Part shown: piece by piece, positions 54,975 through 64,000 of the stretch
Layout: every line of letters starts with the position of its first letter
How positions within the stretch are numbered: position 1 is the first letter of the stretch
Source: Maratus speciosus
Taxonomy: Eukaryota; Arthropoda; Arachnida; Araneae; Salticidae
Length of the DNA stretch: 64,000 nucleotides
Direction of reading: 5' to 3'
Assembly (NCBI GenBank): GCA_963932465.1
Contig: OZ010790.1
Location: forward strand, 353,242,254 to 353,306,253
Notes under the pieces: generated by a model
The model's input: only the letters and a program-made list of their open reading frames with translations
Told to the model about the DNA's origin: nothing
Database searches by the model: none
Made by a program: the position numbers and the translations under genes

Positions 54975-57436
54975 GACTTCATCTCAACAATCCTAGAAAC
55001 CTCAAATTCTACAGACACATTTCACAATATTGAAGAACAATTAATGTCTCACCATTTTCAACTGAATCGACCAATTCAACAAGATAATATTCACGAATTT
55101 ATTAACGAGCAATCTCCAACCAATAATTTTTCAGCAGCAGATAGAATTTCATTTAGAGAATTAAAATTCTGTATCCATCAACAAAACAACGGCAAAGCCC
55201 CCGGATACGATAATATTGATGCTCGCCTGATCAAAAATCTACTCAAGACATTCCCATCCTTAATTATTGATCTATACAATAAATGTTTCGAATTACAACA
55301 TTTTCCGACTCCATGGAAAAAAGGCCTAGTAATTTTCTTTAGAAAAAGGAACAAGGATCCTCAACAACTGAAAGCCTATCGCCCCATCACTTTACTGCCT
55401 ATGTTGGGGAAAGTTCTGGAGAGACTGGTAAAGTTGAGAACAATGACTTATTTGGAATCGCGAAATTTTTTCCATCCAGCCCAATTCGGTTTTCGCGAAA
55501 AGAGAAGCACAACAGATGCACTAGACAACATTATTAAAAAAGTTGACGAATTATTACAACGTAAAAAATATTGTTCTTTGATATCTTTTGATATCGAATC
55601 AGCCTTCGATACCATCAACTGGTTTACTATATCCCAAATCATAGATAACTCACCACTTCCTCGATATCTTAAAAACTTGCTAAAAAATTATATCTCTCAA
55701 AGATTCATAGGCCTACTCCACGGAACAATCTTAACGTGGTTTCCAACTTACAGAGGTTGTCCGCAGGGGTCATGTCTCGGACCCCTGCTGTGGCTTTTGA
55801 TTGCTGATTTCTTAATAAAACTTCTCCGGTTGCTGGCTGACGACTTTACGGTTTATGCAGATGACTTTGCAGTTCTTGCATATGGTGACACCAGGACACA
55901 ACTTGAAGCAGATGCCAACAACAAAATTAAACAATTTTCAGATATATGTGAACAACTTGGCCTAACAATCTCCCAAGCGAAGACCACAGCAATAATGTTT
56001 GGCCGCTTTTTACTAGAAAAACGCCACCCAATTTTCAAACTGCGGGGGCAAACCATATCAATAAAAAGAATCTAACTTATATAGGCCTTGTATTAGACTC
56101 AAAGCTCAATTTTAAAGATCATATTATCCATCTACGAACAAAAATACAACAATTTTGCACTGGTTTCGGTAAATTGCATTTTTTTAATAAGGGAATAAAC
56201 CCCTCCATCTTGAAAACTTGGTATAATACGGTTACCCTTCGTCAACTTCTATATGCAGCAGTAATTTGGTTCCCTCGTCAAAACGGCCATGGTATCCGGA
56301 AGGTAAAATCGATACAAAGAATGGCACTGCTCGGCATTATCAAAGTCTATCGCAGTATCTCAACTGATGCTCTGTGTGTCCTAACGGGTTGCTTACCTAT
56401 TCAAATAATTTTGGCAAAAGAACTCTCTTACTACAATACTTTAAAAGGACGCAGAAATTACATCATCCAAGATACCTTATTAACCATAGATAATTTAATG
56501 ACCAAGCTTCCTTCCTAAAGCTTCCCAGAATATTACAAATTAAACAACTTGCAAATTTTAGAAGATACCTTTTCGGACAATAACCAACTAAATCAAGATT
56601 TAACAATTTACACAGACGGCTCCGTCACAGACTCAGGCACTGCTGCAGCCTTCACGGTTGAAAAAGACAGCTCTTTTATCTTTGAAAACTCTTTTCGACT
56701 ACATAATTTAAACTCGATCTACCAAGCAGAACGATACGCTATATGCCAAGCAATAGACTGGTTTCTAACATCATCTTACTCCTCACTACTTCTATTAACG
56801 GACAGCCACTCAGCAAAAGATGCCCTTAATCTAGCCTTTCCCCGTAATCAACTTATTCATCAGATATATGCTAAATTACTAGATTATCCACATAAAACAG
56901 TCTACATCAAATGGATCAAAGCACACGCCGGAACCAGAGGTAATGAAAGAGCCGACACCTTAGCAAAATCAACAACAACATCCACCACGTCACCAATCAT
57001 CCGTTTAGTTTTTCCAGTCTCTGTGATCAAAAAAGCACTCAAGGATAAAATGTTGTCAGACTGGCAACATTATTGGACTTCATCTGAAAAAGGCCGATTT
57101 ACTTATAAAATCTTGAATAAAGTGGATTCTGATTTTATCTGCAAAAGTCATATTATTCCATATTATGTTAGTGGACACGGCAGTTTTCCCGCCTTTATTA
57201 ATAAAATAGGGAAACGAGACTCTCCATCCTGCCCATGTGGCAAGGGGATAGGAGACCCGATCCATTACCTTTTCTCAAAATGTTCATTAATGACACATAC
57301 CTTTGACTTTAAAAGAAACAAAACTGTACGTTTCAACCTTAAAAGGACCCAATTTGATACAACAAATTATGCAAAGTTAAGAGCCAACTATAATATTTTA
57401 AACACACATTTTTCATTTATAAAAAAAGACTTTTAA
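54975..57436 (+). pseudogene. LINE ORF2 (reverse transcriptase and RNase H), 5'-truncated and broken
   Basis: The endonuclease is missing; recognisable text starts near 54975. RT blocks: GKAPGYDNIDARLIKN, YRPITLLPMLGKVLERLV, SLISFDIESAFDTINW, RGCPQGSCLGPLLW and the intact active site VYADDFAVLAY (about 55850). A frameshift at about 56060 moves into KNLTYIGLVLDSKLNF and the thumb region. A TAA at 56516-56518 is an in-frame stop. The RNase H domain follows with all four acids: LTIYTDGSVTDSG, IYQAERYAICQAI, LLLLTDSHSAKDAL and AHAGTRGNERADTLAKS. It ends with CPCGKGIGDPIHYLFSKC and stops at 57436. It is a different subfamily from the LINE at 43-48 kb. The long frame from 54711 fuses antisense mariner sequence to this gene and is not a real start. 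Confidence 0.9.
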
Positions 57437-58070
57437 CCCTCACCAGCACGATGAACTTTTTAAGTCAAGTCACTTAGTTTACATATTTTACTTTATTTCA
57501 TTCCAGTTTGTCATATTGTTTAATAGTCATTTTGATTGTTTTGTCATTTTAATCAAGCTCTGTCATATTATCCTACTATTTATTGTTTACCTTAAATAAT
57601 TCTCCTATCTTAAATTTTAAGTGTAAATACTCACTTTTTAAATGTTAAATTACTAAATAATGAGATGTAATTAAGTACCTATATTAACTTTATTTTATAA
57701 CATAATTTTAACTATTCATCATCAACTATAACTGTAAAATTTCTCGGGTTTGCTCAATAGTGCAACCCATTGTGAATTACCTGTAATAATCATGTAATTT
57801 TCATTAAGCAGGGTCTTCCAGCCTGCTGGAGCTTCCGGGCTTGTTCGCAAGTACTGGAGTCTCCGCGGGGTAGTAGATATGTGTTTTCACCTCGTGGACT
57901 ATTCAGCTCCTATACCGAAAGGTTGGCTGTCCACGAGTGGGTGATTAGTGATTAGTGATTAGTGCAGGAACAGCCGCGCACAGTGCTGTTGCCGTATTTC
58001 GCCTCGCACCTTCCGGTTGGTCTAGAGGTCTTTGGGAACCTTACTTCTGGATCAACCTCCGTAGTATATT
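57437..58070 (+). other. Probable LINE 3' region with hairpin and GTGATTA repeat
   Basis: AT-rich up to about 57800, then a GC-rich block to about 58065. It holds a perfect 9-bp stem CTCGTGGAC (57891-57899) with GTCCACGAG (57929-57937). This is followed by GTGATTA repeated three times plus GTG (57941-57964). Stem-loops and short terminal repeats are common at LINE 3' ends, where the RT recognises its RNA. The exact end of the element is not known. Confidence 0.5.
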
Positions 58071-60898
58071 AGCTATTCGATATTAACTGAATGTTTGAAA
58101 TGTTTTTCTGCTACTTTTCATAACAAAAGTATTTAATTAAATGGGGTTATATAAATAAAGTACGTGTATCACACGAGGATTCAGCAACAGGAAAACAAGA
58201 TACGGTATCTTAAATTATCGTTATTTAATTTCAATATTCATTCATAATAAAAACTATTATTATAAGTAGTCTGAATCGAATGATAAACATGACATGATAT
58301 ATTTTTATATTTTTACGTGCAAGGATAATCAAATAAATTATTACTTAATTATATAAAAGATACATTTATTTTTCCTGTATGGATTTTCTATATATAAATA
58401 TATTATAATAGTGTTACTTAAATATTACGAAACAAGTTAAAGAACAAAAGTAAGAAGATTGTAAATATGCTACAATGTATACTTTATAAGATTTATATAA
58501 ATTACTATTTTTTAAATTGTTTATTATTATTGTTTTAAAAATATTAAATTATATATATTTTATACAACACGTTGAAACATGCCACCTAATCAGAACTCCA
58601 CTGTTATCACAATATTCTGATGTTTTTCCGACAGGTGGAGAATCAGATATATTTGTAGACAATATACTAAAAGTGTTTACACATTTTTAGGACGATTTAG
58701 ATAAAGAATAAAAAAATAAGTATTTTACAATTAAGATTGTCATAGAAGATTCTTATGCTGCAGGTAAAATAAAAATGATCATCTAATATTTTCCAATTTA
58801 TTCATCGTTCAAAGTTGTGCATGTAAACAAGCTGTAGAACAAACAATATGTTTATTCGTGTTCTGTGGAGAAATATTAAAAACTCCCTAGTTACAAAAAG
58901 TTGTGATATAAAAATTATATAAACGAACAATATAAAAATTTAAATACGTTATAAAAAAATCATTATTAAATGGAAATTATTCTATATGAAGCTAGATAGA
59001 TTGGTACTTCTACGAATAATGCTCACCTTCTCATGCTGCAGCATGTGGCTCAACACAAATTATTCTCAAGAGCCCTCTACGAAAATGATTTTTCTGGAGA
59101 TAAGCGTTAATACCTATTATCCATGATGAAGCATGGGTTTATCTGAACGGCTGCAACAAAATAATGTTTTTATACCATTGAAAGCGTGTAGAAAAAATAT
59201 CAAACCTGGTTTCGAGAATTCAGAAAAAGTTTCAACAAAGCCTTTTTATCACATGCTGTAATTAAACATGTAAATAAGAAGATTCCATAAAAATGTTAAA
59301 ATCGACACATCATACTATGAGAAAGCTTCATAACACCGAACATTTAAAGACTCTACTCATTTCTGTATTTGTGTCTGTCAACGACATTAAAAGTAAAAAA
59401 AAAAAAAAAAAAAAAAATCCATGACTCATATTTCAAAATCTACGACTGCATTCCTTGAAAAAATGACAATTGACAAAGGTATCGCATACATACCTTTAAC
59501 GTATTACTAGGGATTCCTTTGACCTTTAACCTTTGTTTTTTTCCCCTTTGAGGAGGGTCTACTGAAAATACGTATTTCTAAAAGCAAAACCGCCACGATT
59601 AATAAAGTCTGGTGAGAAGTGAAAGAGTACGCAATGGTAAGCAATACCTCTGGATATTTAAAAGAAACCTCTTCTATCATTGAAGTCACGATGTTGGATT
59701 AAAAAAAGAAACAAGGTTATCAAAACAAATATTTAAAAAATATTTTCTTAGGTGTTTAACATTTAAAAAATCTTTCGAAATGCTTCTAAAAAGGAGTAAA
59801 CAACCGCTTTATATGGCAAATGAACCATGTAATATAACATTGCAGAATAAAATAAAATAAAATGTTTTCAGAATAAATGTTTTAAATTATTCTCTATTTC
59901 AAATCATGTAAAATGTCATAAGAGAAAATATCAAAATTCGATGTTACTTAATACCATATTTCAACAAGCCATTATTCCACAGGTGTAACCTTTTTACCTA
60001 TCTAATAACTTCTTTAAAAATATACAATACTGCTAACAGTACTTTAAAAAGCTATTCCTGCGAATAAGATTAAATGAGGTCCTTTGTTCTATATGGATAC
60101 AAAAAAATGCACTTTCTCTGGTATTATCAGCTTTCTTTTATTTACTCACTAGAATCTGATTTCGTAGTAGCTACTTCAGAATTTCCATAATTGAATATAT
60201 TGATTTAAAATATTTTTTTGTTCAACTAGAGGGAGTGTGGTGGGACGAAAGGGGGGATAATACAAATTATTTCTTAAAATTTTTGTGTATTTGAGATGCA
60301 GGAAAATATAAATTTTATTTGAAATTATGTGTTGTCATGAAAATGTGTTTTTTGAAAAATCTTCACGGTATTCACATTTCCTTTAAAAAAAAATTAACGG
60401 TAGAAGTTCACACAAATACGGACTATTAATAAAAGCAATAAGTATTGCGCGGCAGCGCAATACTTATTTATTTCCAGTGTCACTTCTCAATGTTAATTTA
60501 ACATAGAAAAGCCTATGGAGATCATAACTTTTACATTTTTTCTTCCCTCCTTTTTGTCCCTGATGCCACACATTTTTAATTCTTGCTAATTCTAATAATA
60601 TTATAAATTCAAAGTGTAAAAACATTTGCCTGACGTCAGGGTCAAAACGGATCATAAAATGCCTTTGCATATAGGTGGATTATTATCCAGAGAGTAACAT
60701 GGGCTAATTTTTATTTACATTATTCAAATATTTTTCTTAATAATTCCAAATTTCGCTTTTTTCATTGAGAATCAACGGACATTTTCTAATAAAATTTAAC
60801 ATTTTTCCTTCATTGTTGTAAATAATTCAATAGCCGTAATAATAATTTGCTTATATTTAGTTGGATGATTTTCACGTGAAACATAAAACTGAAGAAAG

Positions 60899-60959
<61 letters not shown>

Positions 60960-61224
60960 TTTAAAAAGAAGATGAATATGGCGTTATAGGGGAAATAAAA
61001 ACGACATTTTCAAGCAGATGTAAGTTCAGATTGTAATTGTTTGACCAAACTAGAGCAATCATCAATACTGCACTGGTGAAACATTTTGAATTATACATAG
61101 GTAAATTGCATCACAAATTATGGTGCGATGTCGCACAAATCAAAGCCTGATGATGATACCCTCCATTAATTTTGAAATGTGTTTGTCTGAGTGCAGTAGT
61201 TATTAAAAAACCTGACATATTAAA
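58071..61224. other. AT-rich non-coding DNA with homopolymer runs
   Basis: No gene. About 23 A at 59395-59417 and 53 T at 60902-60954. The diverged repeat shared with 53.6 kb is at about 60020-60215. Confidence 0.5.
60437..60468. repeat. Perfect 14-bp hairpin
   Basis: AATAAGTATTGCGC (60437-60450), loop GGCA, and the exact mirror GCGCAATACTTATT (60455-60468). No transcription unit is known here, so a terminator call would be unfounded; it may be the remnant of a small palindromic element. Confidence 0.6.
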
Positions 61225-61537
61225 CAAAAACCTAATTTTCAGAACAAATTAAAAAAACAAAATTTATTTCCTAAATTGTTTAAACCCCAGAAGGGGCAGA
61301 TATTAAGATATTTTATTCAATTCGTTCTACATTTAATGTTAAATTTTTGTAACAAATAAGTTAAAACAATTGAACATTAAAAAATAAAAATGAAATTCAT
61401 GCAATATAATACTTTAAACACGTATATACTTAGATTCCGTTCAAATGAAATCGAAATAAATCTCAGACTTTTTCCATTTTTAAGTTGTAAATATTTGTAC
61501 TGCAGATTTTGCATTATGTTTATGACGATTGTACATA

Positions 61538-62328
61538 CAGGGTGACAATTATTGAACTATCTGAAATAAAACGTAAATTATTTAAAAACTACTGAGTGCA
61601 GAAACTTTATTCAATATCTAAACGTCACTACAGATATTCGGATTTAGGTTATGACATGTCCGCTGTGGCTGCAATCATTGACTATGATGGGGCGCAGATG
61701 AATAGCAAAATTCTGCATGACCTGCTAAAGTGTCGGAATATCGATGCTGTCGATGACCTGCTGAATGGCAGGTTTCAGCTCAGATGTGGTTTTGGGGTTA
61801 TTTCTGTACACATTGTCTTTAATGTAGCCCCACAAAAATGAGTCAAATGTGTTCAGATCCGGAGAATATGGCAGGCAAGCGAGTCCCATTTCAGTGGCGT
61901 CTGGGTACCCCAGAAGCAGAATGCGGTCCCTAAAGTGCCCCTTCAAGATATCAAACATTTTTTTTTTTGGTTCGATGGAGTTGAGCTCCGTCTTGCATGG
62001 ACCACATCTTGTCGAAATCAGGGCCACTTTAGATAATGGGGATGAAACTATTTTCCAAAGCCTTCACTTATCGTTCAGTAGTCACAGTGCCGTCAATAAA
62101 TATTGGACCGCTTATTCCGTGACTGGACATTGCACACCACACAGTCACCCGTTGAGGATAGAGAGGCTCAGTTTTGCTTATTGACGAAGTTGCGTACTAG
62201 TTGCGTGCACATGCACATACTAATTCCAATCATGCCCTGCGGCCAACCACGAAGTTTGAATTTCATAATACAAACCGTTCAAAAGTTATGATGGTTTAAT
62301 TTCATATAGTTCAATAATTGTCATCTTG
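61538..62328 (-). mobile_element. Deleted mariner-like element
   Basis: The left end CAGGGTGACAATTATTGAAC is mirrored at the right end, whose complement reads CAAGATGACAATTATTGAAC, with TA outside both (61536-61537, 62329-62330). At 791 bp it is too short for a full element, and it carries a deleted transposase on the minus strand. Confidence 0.8.
61720..62190 (-). pseudogene. mariner-like transposase, deleted and frameshifted
   Basis: Minus-strand text in family order: FVNKQN (about 62185), RVTVWCAMSSHGISGPIFID (about 62150-62090), then a stop in GTVTTER. MWSMQDGAQLHRT carries the second catalytic Asp. After a shift at the A-run near 61960 comes KKKMFDILKGHFRDRILLLG, then LPYSPDLNTFDSFLWGYIKD with the third catalytic Asp, and NPKTTSELKPAI. 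The N-terminal DNA-binding part and the first catalytic region are missing. The intact enzyme would excise and insert the element at TA; this one is dead. Confidence 0.82.
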
Positions 62329-62615
62329 TAATATGATAAGATACATGCAAAATACAAAACTTTAAAAGTCCTAGATTTATTTCGATTTCATTTGAACGGA
62401 ATCTAAGTATATAGGTGTTTAAAGTATCATATTGTATGAATTTCATTTTTATTTTTTATTGTTCAATTGGTTTAACTTATTTGTTACAAAATTTAACATT
62501 AAATGCAGAACGAATTGAATGAAATATCTTAATATCTGCCCCTTCTCGGGCTTAAACAATTTAGGAAATAAATTTTGTTTTTTTTTTCTTAATTTGTTCT
62601 GCAAATTAGGTTTTT

Positions 62616-63186
62616 TTTTAATTAATAAAGACAGTGATGCTTGAATTTGCCAATCAGTATTATTAGCGTCATGAGCAAAAAGCGATTAAATATCATTATT
62701 ATCCGTCCGAAAGTAGACTACATATTTCTGAGGATGAAGAATAAATCCAAGAAAGGTTCGAAAAATAGGACTTTGTTTCTAATCAAAGTTGAAAGTGAGA
62801 GTTTCCGGTATCACTACAATATAGCATATAAGGTACGACTTATTCTATTACTCATCAAAGTTTTCATCTATAGTTTTGTCCAAACAATTTTAATTTCATA
62901 ATAAAATTTATCCAAATTATATACTTTCCTTTCGTTCAAGATCACATTAACCGTTTTCCATAAATTATTTTTTTTCCGATGATGATATCAATAATTCACT
63001 ATTGACCGTATTGCGGTGATGGTGCTATCTTTTTATATACTATAATTTGTAATAAAATATTCTACTAATAATCTCTTGTACGTCGTCTATCAAAGTATGT
63101 AAAACGAAATTTTTATGATCTATTCATAGCTGTATATATATTTGAAGCATAATACCAATTTCTAAAAATATCGAAATAAGTATAGG
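62616..63186. other. AT-rich non-coding DNA
   Basis: A frame of 86 residues at 62641-62901 has no recognisable domain. Nothing else was seen. Confidence 0.4.
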
Positions 63187-64000
63187 TTGCTTTTATTTTA
63201 TAGAAATACACCCTTTTTATCAAGCAATGAAATTCAAGCCGCAACGCACTGCATTATCCGAATAGTTCAACAAGTGAATTTCAATAAAGAATTTCATTGT
63301 TTAGAAGCTGGAAAAGAGCCCCCAACAAATAACAGTCTCATTTGTTTGAGTCCAATTTTAGATGATAACAAAATATTAAGAGTAGGATGAAGACTGAAAA
63401 ACGCACAGTTGTCAGAGAATGAAAATCCCCCAATCTTATTACCATCAAAGCACCGCGTGACTAAGATCATATTTAAACATTTTAATGAAAAGTATTTCCA
63501 TGCAGGTCCAGAGCTTCTTCTTCCTTTAATTAGACGGCAATTTTTGATCATTATTGCTAGGTTTGTTATTCGGAAAAGAGCAAGAGCTTGTGTTACATGT
63601 TGCCGAATTAGAGCTCAAACTACAAAACAAATAATGGCTAACCTTCCAGCATCTAGAGTAACACAATCACGATCATTTCAACCAGTTGGAACATATTTTT
63701 GAGGACCATCCCTTATTAAATATCGTGCAGGACGCGGACTGAAATAATTTAAATCATATGTGTGTGTATTTGTCAGCTTCGTCATCAAAGCAGTGCATCT
63801 TGAAGTTGAAGAAGATCTTTCTTAGAAAGCATTCTTAAGTGCATTAAAAAGATTTATTAAAAAAAGTCAATTAGATTTACAAGTCAATGGCTTTGTCCTC
63901 ATCGAAGTTGACAACGTGCCACCAATTGCATGGAAGTTAGGGAGAATAATATCTGTTCATCCAAGTTCAGACTATAAGGCCAGAATTGTTACGATCAAGA
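63187..64000 (+). pseudogene. BEL/Pao polyprotein, integrase part, deleted and broken
   Basis: Plus-strand text: ICLSPILDDNKILRVG, then after a stop RLKNAQLSENENPPILLPSK, HFNEKYFHAGPELLLPLIRR (zinc-binding H-H) and CVTCCRIRAQ (C-C). The first core Asp block is damaged (VGTYF, then a stop, where relatives have a GVDYAGP form). VFVSFVIKAVHLEVEEDLS and KAFLSALKRFIKK follow. Then the frame jumps to NGFVLIEVDNVPPIAWKLGR and SDYKARIVTIK, which is the DUF5641 tail. The second and third catalytic residues are thus deleted. It runs off the window edge. It is a third BEL/Pao copy. Confidence 0.85.

Larger units (their letters stand above)
61225..62615. repeat. Well-preserved palindrome with a mariner-like element in the loop
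   Basis: The left arm (61225 to about 61520) and the right arm (about 62345 to 62615) are inverted copies: ACCTAATTTTCAGAACAAAT, AAATTTATTTCCTAAATTGT, GAAGGGGCAGATATTAAGAT, TTCAATTCGTTCT, AACAAATAAGTTAAA and AAATGAAATTCATGCAATAT all have near-exact partners, and one stretch of about 35 bp (about 61431-61465) is identical. These arms are better kept than those of the palindromes at 23-28 kb. Either the arms are long terminal repeats of one element, or an inverted duplication surrounds the mariner. Confidence 0.75.

Noticed and set aside
60902..60954. Poly-T run of 53 as a possible retroposon tail
   Set aside because: No retroposon body or target-site duplication could be tied to it; it may be a plain homopolymer or an assembly artefact.

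Overview
This window is AT-rich, repeat-dense eukaryotic DNA with no complete host gene, no rRNA and no recognisable tRNA. Everything that can be named is a transposable element (TE) or TE debris: BEL/Pao LTR retrotransposons, LINEs with RNase H domains, a Penelope-like reverse transcriptase, Tc1, mariner and pogo/Tigger DNA transposons, and several families of short inverted-repeat elements (MITEs). This mix points to an animal, most likely an arthropod. The BEL/Pao and Tc1 sequences look to me like those of spiders, but that is an inference from memory and not proof. The region is probably intergenic or a very large intron.

Layout. 1-330 is the 3' end of a BEL/Pao polyprotein. 0.8-1.6 kb is an old satellite with a period near 160 bp. 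3.2-6.8 kb is a nest of MITEs, five of which carry or nearly carry 7-8 bp target duplications. 9.7-11.2 kb holds two tandem duplications. A dispersed repeat occurs at 11.8-12.4 kb and again at 18.8-19.5 kb, the second copy being split by a 201-bp MITE. 12.4-15.0 kb is a pogo/Tigger element with a dead transposase. 19.6-21.0 kb is a complete but dead Tc1 element with both ends and a TA duplication.

23.1-28.3 kb holds two large imperfect palindromes placed back to back around a (TA)n tract; the right arm of the first holds a second copy of the 201-bp MITE. Next to them, at 28.3-29.6 kb, is the only intact long reading frame of the window, a Tc1-type transposase with a DD34E triad whose left terminal repeat I could not find. 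33.1-34.2 kb is a decayed Penelope-like reverse transcriptase. 36.1 and 37.4 kb hold two piggyBac-type TTAA MITEs, and 38.7-39.2 kb another palindrome.

41,040-49,986 is a BEL/Pao provirus on the minus strand, bounded by two similar LTRs and a perfect 5-bp target duplication. It has a primer-binding site, a polypurine tract and internal deletions, and a LINE of about 4.4 kb lies inside its reverse transcriptase. 51.0-51.8 kb is a pogo-type non-autonomous element. 54.5-58.0 kb is a deleted mariner joined to a 5'-truncated LINE on the plus strand. 61.2-62.6 kb is a well-preserved palindrome whose loop is a deleted mariner-like element. 63.2-64 kb is another deleted BEL/Pao polyprotein.

No genes work together here in an operon or pathway sense. 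The relations are nesting relations, and these give an order of events: LINE after BEL, the 201-bp MITE after both of its host repeats, a piggyBac MITE probably inside an older pogo-like remnant. I did not find a clearly new biological system. The most notable signals are the paired empty and filled MITE sites, the MITE nest with 8-bp duplications, and the large palindromes.
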